DNA from: CAVUWL01 sp963787415
Lineage (GTDB): Bacteria > Actinomycetota > Thermoleophilia > Solirubrobacterales > 70-9
Assembly: GCA_963787415.1 (NCBI GenBank)
Contig: CAWBCO010000003.1
Span: 682,001-746,000, forward strand
DNA length: 64,000 bases
Direction: 5' to 3'
Shown here one piece after another: positions 8,108 to 16,291 of the stretch. The notes beneath the pieces were generated by a model, which worked only from the letters and a program-made list of their open reading frames with translations, made no database searches and was not told the DNA's origin. Both the position numbers and the translations under genes were made by a program. The stretch's first letter is position 1. Each line of letters opens with the position of its first letter.

Positions 8108-9400
8108 TCACGGTCGAGCGTGCAGCAAGCGCGCCGCGACTCCTCCGATCGTCTCGATTCCGTAGCCCATCGTTGGGTCGCCGTTGGTCATTACCGCGAT
8201 TGCCACCCGTGTACGGGGACGTTGCACTCGGGCGACCTGGTGAACGAGCTGACCCAGTTCGGTCCCGCGCCAGCCGCCCTTGAAAAACACGGTCCAGCCG
8301 CGCCGGCGCGCCACCGCCGGGATTCCCCAGCTCTCATAGGCGGCGATATGGGAGAGCAGGTGGCGGGTGAAATGTCGAAACTGGGAGGGGATAAGGCTTT
8401 CCATCTCAAAGAAGTAGCGGGCCTGATCTGCCGCGCTGATTTGAGCGTTGGCCCAGATTCCTCTGATCGAGAAGTCCGTCATCCCCGCCCTGCGGGCCAG
8501 CGCCCGCAGGCGAGAATCTCCAACCCGGGACCAGATCGCGGTCGCCGCTTCGTTGTCGGAGATGTGGATCATCGGGACAAGCAGGGCCCGGCTAGCGGGG
8601 TCAAGGCCGCGATGGGAGGCCGCCAGCTTGTTCAGGTATGCAACCAGCAGCATCGCCTTGACGACGCTGGCGCTGACGAAGGTCCGGTGCAGGTGCTGAC
8701 CGCTGATCCGTCCCTCGCTGTCGATCACCGCGAAGCCCGTGTATCCGCGGCGGTGATCGAGAAAGTGCCTTGCCGCCAGCACCGAGGCGGGCCCCGGATA
8801 CCCGGTTGGGGCGACCCCAGCACCCTCGTAGGGAGAATCTGGCGGCCCCTCAAAGTGGTGGCGCCCGCAAGGGCCATGTGAGCTGGGCAAACCAAATGCT
8901 GCCTGCATTGGGGCGCTGAAGCAGGCAGCAAATCGAAACGGGCCGGCCGCCGATACGGTGAGGATGGTGCTCATCCGCGTCACCCCCGCTTCGCTTTCAC
9001 TGGTGCGACCAACCGCCACCCGCCGCAGGCGCGAGCTTCGGCCGACGCCGAGGTACCAGTAGACCACCCGCCCGCCCCACGGCGCTCCAGCTGGGTGGCG
9101 AGAGATCACGGTGAGCCGAGCTCGACCCAACGGGAGATAGGTGGCGGCGCTGCTCACCTGCTCGCGGTTTTCGCTACTGCCAAGGTCAGCCTCCCCGATC
9201 TCGCGGGAGGCACGGTCTAACCGGCTCGGCGCAGGGGGGTGTTCGGCGCCTGCGCCGGTCGCGAGCAAAGACCCAAAGACGATCGCGCTGGCTCCCAGCA
9301 GCAGGGCAGCTAAGCCGACTCGAGGTGCTTCTCGCCCCTTTGCGAGGCGATCTCGATCTGGATTGCTGCGGCGATTTCGGTAGCTGGACTTGCGGGCCAC
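8108..9400 (-). CDS. Membrane-anchored serine hydrolase of the class A beta-lactamase fold
   Basis: 430 residues: a basic N-terminus, one membrane helix at about 28-50, an extracytoplasmic region of unknown fold (about 60-200), and a C-terminal penicillin-recognising domain. The active-site motifs are S245-V-V-K248 (SxxK), S281-D-N283 (SDN) and K364-G-G366 in the place of the KTG box. The spacing fits class A beta-lactamases and related lipoprotein hydrolases. It may act on peptidoglycan or be a non-hydrolytic relative; drug resistance cannot be claimed. The altered third motif is unusual. The GTG start is backed by a TAGGAT box 7 nt upstream. It is divergent from mraZ across a 317-bp regulatory region. 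Confidence 0.8.
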   Translation of the reverse strand: MARKSSYRNRRSNPDRDRLAKGREAPRVGLAALLLGASAIVFGSLLATGAGAEHPPAPSRLDRASREIGEADLGSSENREQVSSAATYLPLGRARLTVISRHPAGAPWGGRVVYWYLGVGRSSRLRRVAVGRTSESEAGVTRMSTILTVSAAGPFRFAACFSAPMQAAFGLPSSHGPCGRHHFEGPPDSPYEGAGVAPTGYPGPASVLAARHFLDHRRGYTGFAVIDSEGRISGQHLHRTFVSASVVKAMLLVAYLNKLAASHRGLDPASRALLVPMIHISDNEAATAIWSRVGDSRLRALARRAGMTDFSIRGIWANAQISAADQARYFFEMESLIPSQFRHFTRHLLSHIAAYESWGIPAVARRRGWTVFFKGGWRGTELGQLVHQVARVQRPRTRVAIAVMTNGDPTMGYGIETIGGVAARLLHARP

Positions 9401-9407
9401 GGCGCAG

Positions 9408-9413
9408 ATCCTA
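9408..9413 (-). promoter_or_regulatory. -10 box of a leaderless promoter (serine hydrolase)
   Basis: Minus-strand TAGGAT, 7 nt, then GTG. The 317-bp region 9401-9717 holds this box and the mraZ control elements; no gene was seen in it. Confidence 0.45.
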
Positions 9414-9586
9414 AGCCGAGCACTGTCGTCGGCCCCTGACTCGAGTCCCGCGGCAGCGCGGGTTACTCAGCTCTTCGGTTTCGGAAATCGATCGTGGCCG
9501 GCATCCAGGCCAGCGATCGATAGCCGCGTCCCCGTCGGCGCCTGCTCGGGTCTTCGCCGGTGCAAATCGAATTGCACGGGGGGGTC

Positions 9587-9621
9587 GTGTTGCAAAGTGG
9601 GGAGAAGTGGGCTACAGTGGC
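9587..9621 (+). promoter_or_regulatory. MraZ operator: four 10-bp-spaced GTGGG-type boxes
   Basis: GTGTT at 9587, GTGGG at 9597, GTGGG at 9607 and GTGGC at 9617 recur at an exact 10-bp period. MraZ of E. coli and Mycoplasma binds TGGG-containing direct repeats at this spacing upstream of its own gene, so this is the expected autoregulatory site. The last two boxes are embedded in the spacer and -10 of the promoter below. Confidence 0.8.
9590..9618 (+). promoter_or_regulatory. Main dcw-cluster promoter
   Basis: TTGCAA (9590-9595), a 17-bp spacer, then TACAGT (9613-9618). The boxes match the -35 and -10 consensus at 4 of 6 positions each. The promoter overlaps the MraZ boxes, so bound MraZ should block polymerase. 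The leader to mraZ is about 95 nt. Confidence 0.55.
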
Positions 9622-9717
9622 GCTCGAGTTGAAGCCCAGGACCGGGGTGGTGAGGCTCCTCCCACCTCATCACCTCGGTCCTAACTCTTTCCAGCCCTCC
9701 CGAAAGGAATCGACGCG

Positions 9718-10161
9718 GTGGCATTTCGGGGAATTTATGAGCACAGTCTCGATTCCAAGGATCGCCTCACGATCCCCTCACGGTTTCGTGCGGCCCTTGC
9801 CGATGGAGTTGTTCTGTCCAAGGGCTTTGACCCCTGCGTCTGGGTGCATACGACCGCCGAGTTCGAGCACCTTTCCGATCGATTCCTCGCGCCGCACAGT
9901 CCCTTCGGTCGCGATGCCCGGCGTCTGCGTCGTCGCTTCCACGGCGGCTCCTTTGATGAGACGCTTGACTCGGCGGGCCGAATCCACCTGCCGAAAGCGC
10001 TGATCGAGCACGCCGGCCTGGTCGCGCCATGCGCGGTGATCGGCGCCGGGGAGTACCTCGAGATTTGGAATGCCGAGGCCTGGGCCAGCCAGGAGGAGGA
10101 ACTCGATCGCGAGGCGCCCGAGATCGCCGAGGGTCTGGCCGGCGCCGGAGTTCCTGAGTGA
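9718..10161 (+). CDS. mraZ: MraZ, transcriptional regulator of the dcw cluster
   Basis: DNA-binding protein of the double SpoVT/AbrB-like fold that forms a ring and represses the division/cell-wall cluster. 147 residues, the family's usual size. Two copies of the motif are visible: FRGIYEHSLDSKDRLTIPSRFR at the start and FDETLDSAGRIHLPKAL near 80-96. The GTG start has AAAGGA 9 nt upstream. It is first in the cluster and directly follows the 10-bp-spaced boxes it should bind. The C-terminal tail is acidic. It is followed by rsmH with a 1-nt gap. Confidence 0.93.
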   Translation: MAFRGIYEHSLDSKDRLTIPSRFRAALADGVVLSKGFDPCVWVHTTAEFEHLSDRFLAPHSPFGRDARRLRRRFHGGSFDETLDSAGRIHLPKALIEHAGLVAPCAVIGAGEYLEIWNAEAWASQEEELDREAPEIAEGLAGAGVPE

Positions 10162-10162
10162 G

Positions 10163-11176
10163 ATGCAAACCCAACCCCTGCACGCGGAGAGCCCAGCAGC
10201 AGCGAACGCCAAGCTTGTCTATATGCCCGATCACCATCAACCTGTACTTGCAACCGAGCTGCGCTCCCTGCTTGCTCCCGAGCCGGGACAAATCGCAGTC
10301 GATTGCACCTTCGGCGGGGGCGGTCATGCGCGCCTGCTCGCCGATCGATTGGGGCCGAGCGGCACGCTCGTGTGCATCGACCGCGACCCCGCCGCGGAGG
10401 CACGTTTCGCCGAGTTTGCCGTCGAGGCTGCCTGTCTCACCCGCTTCATTGGAGTCGATTACGCGGAAGGGCTTCGCGCCCTGCGCGGCGAAGGCATCCA
10501 TCCAGAGATGATTTACCTGGACCTGGGGATGTCTTCGATGCAGATCGACGCCTGGCAGCGGGGCTTCTCATACGCCTATGACGCTCCGCTTGACATGCGG
10601 ATGGATACCCGCCAGCAGCTGACCGCCGCCGACATCCTCAATGAGTGGCCGGAGTCACGGATCTCCCAGGCGCTGCGCCGCTTCGGCGAGGAGCGATATG
10701 CCAACCCGATCGCGCGCGAGATCCTCCGTCGCCGCCCCCTGTCGAGCACCGCGGAGCTGGTCGCAGCGGTCAAGGCTGGGATGCCGCCGGCGGCCCGTTT
10801 CGGCGGCACTCACCCGGCGCGGAGAACCTTCCAGGCGATCCGGATTGCGGTCAACGGGGAGCTCGACTCACTCGATGACGTCCTTCCCCTCGCCTGGGGA
10901 ATGTTGGCGCTTGGGGGAAGGCTCGCCGCGATTTCCTTTCACTCTCTCGAGGATCGCCGGGTGAAGCAGTTCCTCGCCGCTCGTGCCCGTGGTTGCATCT
11001 GTCCGCCAGAGCTACCGGTCTGCGTTTGCGGTCATCGGCCCGAGGCTGAGCTGCTCACTCGTCGCGCCATAGCGCCCGATTCTGAGGAGGTCGCCTCCAA
11101 CCCGCGCTCGCGCTCGGCCCACCTACGAGCGGCGATCAAGATCGCTAGCCCGGCGCCCGAGGCGCTCGCAGGCTGA
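10163..11176 (+). CDS. rsmH: 16S rRNA (cytosine-1402 N4)-methyltransferase RsmH
   Basis: SAM-dependent methyltransferase (formerly MraW) that modifies C1402 in the decoding centre of 16S rRNA. About 337 residues. The SAM site DCTFGGGGHARLL and the segments YLDLGMSSMQ, GFSYAYDAPLDMRMD, FGEERYANPIAREI, HPARRTFQAIRIAVN and AISFHSLEDRRVKQF are all family signatures. The ATG at 10163 follows the mraZ stop. It gives an extra 20 residues before MPDHHQPVL, so ATG 10223 is the alternative start. An upstream in-frame ATG inside mraZ is rejected. It is the second gene of the cluster, as in most bacteria. Confidence 0.93.
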   Translation: MQTQPLHAESPAAANAKLVYMPDHHQPVLATELRSLLAPEPGQIAVDCTFGGGGHARLLADRLGPSGTLVCIDRDPAAEARFAEFAVEAACLTRFIGVDYAEGLRALRGEGIHPEMIYLDLGMSSMQIDAWQRGFSYAYDAPLDMRMDTRQQLTAADILNEWPESRISQALRRFGEERYANPIAREILRRRPLSSTAELVAAVKAGMPPAARFGGTHPARRTFQAIRIAVNGELDSLDDVLPLAWGMLALGGRLAAISFHSLEDRRVKQFLAARARGCICPPELPVCVCGHRPEAELLTRRAIAPDSEEVASNPRSRSAHLRAAIKIASPAPEALAG

Positions 11177-11730
11177 TGGCCGTCGCCGCCCCAGCCCGTA
11201 AGCGCGCTCCTGCCCAGCGTCCTGCCCGAAAAGGGGCTCCGCTTCGAGGGGCTCCCCCGCAGCGCAGCGCAGCAGCATCGCCCTTCCCGGCGCCGGCCCG
11301 TCTCCCAGGTCGAGCCCGGCCCAAGCCGAAGCGGGCCTCAGGTGGGCAGCTGATCCCGCTCGCGGTTGGTCGCACGGCGGTGGCCGTCGGTCACCTCCCA
11401 GATTCAGGACTGGTGCTGAGGATGACTCGCGGGCGGGCATGGATCGGAGTACTCGGCGTGCTCCTTGTCGGGATCGTCGCGCTCAACGTGATCACCCTCA
11501 GCTTCGCGGCGTCGGCAGGAAAGATCTACCAAAACATCGGGGCCCTTGAACAGGACAACTCGATCGCGCGCGGTCGCGACGCCGTGCGATATGGGACCGC
11601 CCGGATTCGCCGCGAGGCGAGCGGGCAAGGCCTGGTCATGCCCTCTGCCAACCAGGTCCATTACTTGCGCGCAAGCCCCAATGACGTCGAGATCGCGGCC
11701 CGGCGGCTCGCTGCCGCCGCGACGGGTTGA
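11176..11730 (+). CDS. ftsL: FtsL-like septum protein
   Basis: A small bitopic division protein of 184 residues, expected to hold the FtsQ-FtsL-FtsB complex and activate the septal synthase. A long Arg/Pro/Ala-rich cytoplasmic part (1-85) precedes one membrane helix (about 88-112), then a short helical stretch (KIYQNIGALEQDNSIARGR) that fits the FtsL/DivIC coiled coil. Sequence identity of FtsL is always low, so the call rests on topology, size and position between rsmH and ftsI. The ATG overlaps the rsmH stop by one base. The basic N-terminal extension is long compared with proteobacterial FtsL but common in Actinobacteria. Confidence 0.75.
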   Translation: MAVAAPARKRAPAQRPARKGAPLRGAPPQRSAAASPFPAPARLPGRARPKPKRASGGQLIPLAVGRTAVAVGHLPDSGLVLRMTRGRAWIGVLGVLLVGIVALNVITLSFAASAGKIYQNIGALEQDNSIARGRDAVRYGTARIRREASGQGLVMPSANQVHYLRASPNDVEIAARRLAAAATG

Positions 11731-11743
11731 GCTAGCGGCGCCG

Positions 11744-13399
11744 ATGCGCTTGATCGAGCGCCGCATAGGGCTCCTCTTCGCCTGCTTTTTGCTCTGTTTT
11801 TTGATCATCGTCGGGCGCGCCTTCTGGCTGCAGGGGGTGCAGGGCTCGACGCTCGCCGCCGAGGCGCTCTCCCAGCAAACCGGGGTGGTCACCGTCCCTG
11901 GGCTGCGCGGCAGCCTGCTTGACCGCGAGGGCAACGAGCTTGCCGGCTCCGAAGATGCGGCGAACATCTACGCCACCCCTTACCAGGTCAAGGACCCTCC
12001 GCGTACCGCCGCCAAGCTGGCCCCGATCCTCGGCTTGGGCCAGACACAGATCCTGCACAGCCTCACAGCGCATTCGGGCTTTTCCTACGTCGCCCACGAG
12101 GTCAGCGTCATAAGCGCGGCGCGGGTCACCCGGCTCCGGCTGGCGGGAATCGGGCAGCTTCCGGCCAGCCGCCGGACCTACCCCCAGGGGGACGTGGCCG
12201 CTCAGGTGATCGGCGCGATCGGGTCCGAAGGGAAGGGATTGACCGGACTCGAAGCGCAGGAGAACTCGGTGCTGGCGGGCAGCGACGGTGAACGGCGCGT
12301 GGTCAAAGACGCGTTGGGGGAGCCGATCCGCCTCGAAACGGTGAGCCAAGCTCATAACGGTAAGAACGTGCAGCTCACGCTAGACCCCGCGATTCAGGCC
12401 AAAACCGAAAAGGTGCTTGCCGGAGTCGGTGCGACCTTTGCACCAAAGAGCGCAACCGCGATCGTGATGGAACCGCGCGACTCCCAGGTCCTGGCAATGG
12501 CGAGCTGGCCGCCGGTCAACCTCAGTGACCTCTCCCAGGCCAGCCCCGAAGCGCTGGAGAACCAGGCGACCGGTTTCAACTACGAGCCGGGCTCGACCTT
12601 CAAGGCGTTCACCGTCTCCGCCGCGCTGGAAGAAAAGCTGATCACACCCGAGAGCTCGTTCACCCTGCCGCCGACGATCCGGGTCGCGAACCGCACTATC
12701 GAAGAAGCCGATCCGCGCGGAACCGAAACGATGAGCGTCGCCGAAATTCTCGCTCGCTCCTCAAACGTGGGGGCGGTCACGATCGGGCTGCAGCTCGGTG
12801 CACCGCGTTTCAGTCGCTGGATCGATCGCTTCGGCTTCGGCCGCCCGACCGGGGTCGCCTTCCCTGGTGAGGAACGAGGAATCGTGCCAGCGTTGAAGGA
12901 TTACTCGGGTTCGACGATGGGCAACCTGCCGATGGGCCAGGGGTTGTCGGTGACGCCGATGCAGATGATTGCGGGCTACAGTGCGATCGCCGACGGCGGC
13001 ATCCTGCGCCGCCCGCAGCTGATCGAGAAGATCGGCGCTCAGCCCGTGCACGAGCCGCGCGGGCATCGGGTTATCTCCCCCACCGTGGCGGCGCAGGTGC
13101 GGACGATGCTCGAGGGGGTTCTCGCCCCGGGGGGAACCGCCTCGGAAGTGAGCGTCCCGGGCTACACCCTCGCCGGCAAGACCGGTACCGCGCAGGTGGC
13201 CGAAAACGGAACCTACTCCGAAACCAAATTCGTCGCCTCCTTCATCGGCTTTGCCCCAGCCCAGGATCCGCGCCTGCTGATCGCGGTGATCGTCAATCAG
13301 CCCTCGGGGGGCGATTACTACGGCGGATCGGTGGCGGCTCCGGCCTTCGGCAAGATCGCCGCCTTCTCGCTTCCCTACCTCGGTGTTCCGCCCCAATGA
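11744..13399 (+). CDS. ftsI: Class B penicillin-binding protein, septal transpeptidase
   Basis: Crosslinks septal peptidoglycan with FtsW. About 551 residues: a membrane anchor at about 9-25, a class B N-terminal module (RGSLLDREGNELAGS and the following region), then the transpeptidase domain. The catalytic motifs are S284-T-F-K287, S339-S-N341 and K479-T-G. There is no PASTA repeat; the protein ends soon after the catalytic domain (VPPQ). The ATG at 11744, beginning MRLIERRIG, puts the anchor at the right place; an earlier in-frame ATG lies within ftsL and is rejected. It sits 13 nt after ftsL. Confidence 0.93.
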   Translation: MRLIERRIGLLFACFLLCFLIIVGRAFWLQGVQGSTLAAEALSQQTGVVTVPGLRGSLLDREGNELAGSEDAANIYATPYQVKDPPRTAAKLAPILGLGQTQILHSLTAHSGFSYVAHEVSVISAARVTRLRLAGIGQLPASRRTYPQGDVAAQVIGAIGSEGKGLTGLEAQENSVLAGSDGERRVVKDALGEPIRLETVSQAHNGKNVQLTLDPAIQAKTEKVLAGVGATFAPKSATAIVMEPRDSQVLAMASWPPVNLSDLSQASPEALENQATGFNYEPGSTFKAFTVSAALEEKLITPESSFTLPPTIRVANRTIEEADPRGTETMSVAEILARSSNVGAVTIGLQLGAPRFSRWIDRFGFGRPTGVAFPGEERGIVPALKDYSGSTMGNLPMGQGLSVTPMQMIAGYSAIADGGILRRPQLIEKIGAQPVHEPRGHRVISPTVAAQVRTMLEGVLAPGGTASEVSVPGYTLAGKTGTAQVAENGTYSETKFVASFIGFAPAQDPRLLIAVIVNQPSGGDYYGGSVAAPAFGKIAAFSLPYLGVPPQ

Positions 13400-13500
13400 G
13401 GGCGGCCCGCCCTCGCCCGCACCGCCGCCCTCAGCTATGCGTTGCGGCCTCGCCCCAGGGCCGAGGAACCAGGCGTCGCTGAAGCGGCTGCTCTCAGACC

Positions 13501-13506
13501 TAGAAT
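13501..13506 (+). promoter_or_regulatory. -10 box within the dcw cluster, before murE
   Basis: TAGAAT with 8 nt to the murE ATG, in the 115-bp gap after ftsI. It predicts an internal, near-leaderless promoter that could uncouple mur gene expression from ftsI. Confidence 0.45.
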
Positions 13507-13514
13507 TGGGGCGG

Positions 13515-14972
13515 ATGAAGCTTGAGGAGATCGTCGCCGGGCTTGACCGGGCTCGGATCGTTGGCGACCCCCGCACGGAGGTCTCCCACCTTGCCTATGA
13601 CAGTCGCCGGGTGATCCCGGAAACCCTCTTCTTCTGCGTCCCCGGTGCCAATGCCGATGGGCATCTCTTCGCCCAACAGGCCATCGCGGCCGGAGCGGTC
13701 GCAATCGTTGCTGAGCGTGAGCTGGACGTCGACAGCGCCCAGATCGTGGTCGGGGACGCGCGCGCCGCGATGGCACCGATCGCGGCCCGCTTTTGGGGTG
13801 ATCCCAGTCGCGAGCTGAGAGTGGTTGGGATCACCGGGACCAACGGTAAGACGACGACGGCCTTTTGGCTGCGCGAGATTCTCGAGCGGGCCGGGATGCG
13901 CTGTGGACTGCTGGGGACTGTGAAGCAGGTGGTGGGGGGGAGGGAGGAGGAGGTGGAGCGGACCACGCCAGAGGCGATCGAGTTGCAGGCGGCGTTTCGG
14001 CGCATGCTTGAGGGAGGCGACCGCGCCTGTGCGATGGAGGTCTCCTCCCATGCGATGGCGCTTCACCGATGTGACTCGACCCAGTTTGAGCTGGCGCTGT
14101 TTTTGAATCTGACCCAAGATCACCTTGATTTCCACGGCTCGATGGAGTCCTACTACCGCTCCAAGCGCAAGCTCTTTGAGCTGGGTCCACGGGCTGCGAT
14201 CGTCAATGTCGATGACCCATATGGGCGCCGACTGGCGGAGGAATTCAGCTCGACAACCTTCTCGGCCGAGGGTGCTGAGGCCGACTACGTGGCGCGGGAG
14301 GTTGCCTTTGATGCGGGTGGCACTACGTTTTCGATCCACGGACCGATGGGGCCGCTGCGGGTGAGCACCGCGATGCCGGGACATTTCAACGTTGCCAATG
14401 CGCTGGCGGCGTTTGCGGCGGCGATCTCACTCGGGGCTGACCCCGAGGTGACCGCCGCCGCCCTGGCCGAGGCAGCCCGAGTTCCCGGTCGATTCGAGCC
14501 GGTCGAAGAGGGCCAACGCTTTGGCGTGTTGATCGACTATGCCCACACCCCCGACTCACTGAAGAGTGTGCTGCAGGCAGCGCGAGGGCTGAGTGAGGCT
14601 CGCGTGATATGTGTTTTCGGAGCTGGCGGGGACCGCGATCGAGGCAAGCGTCCAAAGATGGGTCAAGCCGCGGTCGAGCTTTCAGACCTAGCGATCGTCA
14701 CCTCCGATAACCCCCGCTCGGAGAGCCCCGAGACGATCGTCGAGGAGATCCTCGCCGGGGTCGGGGAGGGAGCGGTGGTGGAGGTGGAGCTCGATCGACG
14801 GGCCGCGATCGCCCGGGCGCTTGCCAGCGCCTCGGTCGGTGACGTAGTGGTAATCGCCGGCAAGGGTCACGAGAGTGGTCAGGAATTCGCCGATCAGCGC
14901 AAGATCGCCTTCGATGACCGTGAGGTCGCCGCGGAGGAGCTGCGCAGGCTGAGGGAAGCCCGATCAACCTAA
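13515..14972 (+). CDS. murE: UDP-MurNAc-tripeptide synthetase (meso-DAP type)
   Basis: Cytoplasmic ligase that adds the third amino acid to UDP-MurNAc-L-Ala-D-Glu using ATP. 485 residues. Visible are the ATP loop GITGTNGKTTTAF, the TTPEA and EVSSHAM segments, and the C-terminal DNPRSE motif. In MurE proteins the DNPR signature marks enzymes specific for meso-diaminopimelate, so this organism should have DAP-type peptidoglycan. GKGHE near the end is also conserved. The ATG MKLEEIVAGL is chosen because it follows a TAGAAT box and starts the MurE N-domain; the longer frame reading back into ftsI is rejected. Confidence 0.94.
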   Translation: MKLEEIVAGLDRARIVGDPRTEVSHLAYDSRRVIPETLFFCVPGANADGHLFAQQAIAAGAVAIVAERELDVDSAQIVVGDARAAMAPIAARFWGDPSRELRVVGITGTNGKTTTAFWLREILERAGMRCGLLGTVKQVVGGREEEVERTTPEAIELQAAFRRMLEGGDRACAMEVSSHAMALHRCDSTQFELALFLNLTQDHLDFHGSMESYYRSKRKLFELGPRAAIVNVDDPYGRRLAEEFSSTTFSAEGAEADYVAREVAFDAGGTTFSIHGPMGPLRVSTAMPGHFNVANALAAFAAAISLGADPEVTAAALAEAARVPGRFEPVEEGQRFGVLIDYAHTPDSLKSVLQAARGLSEARVICVFGAGGDRDRGKRPKMGQAAVELSDLAIVTSDNPRSESPETIVEEILAGVGEGAVVEVELDRRAAIARALASASVGDVVVIAGKGHESGQEFADQRKIAFDDREVAAEELRRLREARST

Positions 14973-14995
14973 GCGCCGAGCAACTCGCGGTCGCG

Positions 14996-16291
14996 ATGGG
15001 CGCCGAGATCCTCGCCGCGGGAGCCCCAGGCTGCCCGGCGGGCGCCGTGATCGATTCACGCCAGGTCGGCCCCGGTTCGCTTTTCTTTGGACTGCGGGGT
15101 GAGAGCGTGGATGGAGGCGCCTTTGCTCGCGCTGCGATCAGCGCCGGTGCCTTTGGCGTGGTCCTCACCCCGGCCCTCGCCGTGGCGCTCGATGGGGCCT
15201 GGGTCTTCGCCACGCCCGATCCGCTCGCGGCGATGCAGGCGCTGGCGGGATTCTGGCGAGACTCGCTGGGGGCCAGGGTGGTCGGGATCACGGGATCGGT
15301 CGGAAAGACCTCGGTGAAGGACATCGCCAAGGCGCTTTTCCCGGGCCGCGTGCACGCCAACCGCGAAAACCTGAACACTGAGATCGGGCTTCCCCTGAGC
15401 GTGATCGATGCCCCCAGCGGCACCGAGTTGCTGGTCTTGGAGATGGCGATGCGTGGCGCTGGTCAGATTGCCGAGCTTTCGGCGATCGCTCGGCCCGAGG
15501 TGGCGGTGATCACCAACGTCGGTCCCGTCCACCTCGAGCTGCTTGGATCGCTGCCGGCGATCGCGGCGGCAAAGGCGGAGATTCTGGGCGCCCTGCCCGC
15601 CGACGGGGTTGCGGTCATACCCGCAAGGGCCGGTGAGCTTGAGGCACACATCGGCGCCGCGCCGCGGCTGCTGCGCTTCGGGGCCGGCGGCGATGTCGAC
15701 TTTGCCCAGCGGCGGGTGCTTGACGGGCGAACCGAGGCTTTGATTCGCACCCCGACGGCAAGCGAGCGCTTTTTGTTCCCCTTCACCGAGCCCCACAACC
15801 TGACCAACGCGCTGGCCGCGATCGCCGCCGGTCATGCCCTCGGCCTGGGGCTGGGCGAGATGGCCGATCGCGCTGCCAGCATAGGATTCTCTCCTTTGCG
15901 GGGCGAGCGCCTCGAACTGGGAGACGGAATCGTCTTGGTGAACGACTGCTACAACGCCAATCCCCTCTCGATGCGAGCGGCGCTCGAGAACCTGGCGACG
16001 CTGGGGTCGGGGCGCAAGGTGGCCGTGCTCGGCGAGATGGCCGAGCTCGGCCCGGGCGCCGAAACCTTCCACCGAGAGCTGGGAGCCTACGCCCGAGCGA
16101 GCGGGGTCGATCTGATCATCGGGGTCGGCGAGCGGGCTCGCGACTACGATCCAGATCAGCTGGTCGGCGGTCCCGAAGACGCCGCCGAGCTCTTGGCCGC
16201 GGAGCTGCAGGGCGGCGACGCGGTCCTGATCAAGGGCTCGCGCTCGGCCGGCCTGGAGCTGGTCGCCGAGACCCTGGAGAGACTTCTCTGA
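14996..16291 (+). CDS. murF: UDP-MurNAc-pentapeptide synthetase
   Basis: ATP-dependent ligase that adds D-Ala-D-Ala to the UDP-MurNAc-tripeptide. About 431 residues from this start. The ATP loop reads GITGSVGKTSVKD (GSVGKT variant common in MurF). NRENLNTEIGLPLSV, LEMAMRGAGQI, ITNVGPVHLE, NDCYNANP and VLGEMAELG are family signatures. The start is odd: in-frame codons before this ATG read LSAEQLAVA, which looks like the normal MurF N-terminus, but no ATG, GTG or TTG is available. An ATC at 14963 sits 7 nt after GAGGG. The true start may be upstream of 14996. Confidence 0.92.
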   Translation: MGAEILAAGAPGCPAGAVIDSRQVGPGSLFFGLRGESVDGGAFARAAISAGAFGVVLTPALAVALDGAWVFATPDPLAAMQALAGFWRDSLGARVVGITGSVGKTSVKDIAKALFPGRVHANRENLNTEIGLPLSVIDAPSGTELLVLEMAMRGAGQIAELSAIARPEVAVITNVGPVHLELLGSLPAIAAAKAEILGALPADGVAVIPARAGELEAHIGAAPRLLRFGAGGDVDFAQRRVLDGRTEALIRTPTASERFLFPFTEPHNLTNALAAIAAGHALGLGLGEMADRAASIGFSPLRGERLELGDGIVLVNDCYNANPLSMRAALENLATLGSGRKVAVLGEMAELGPGAETFHRELGAYARASGVDLIIGVGERARDYDPDQLVGGPEDAAELLAAELQGGDAVLIKGSRSAGLELVAETLERLL

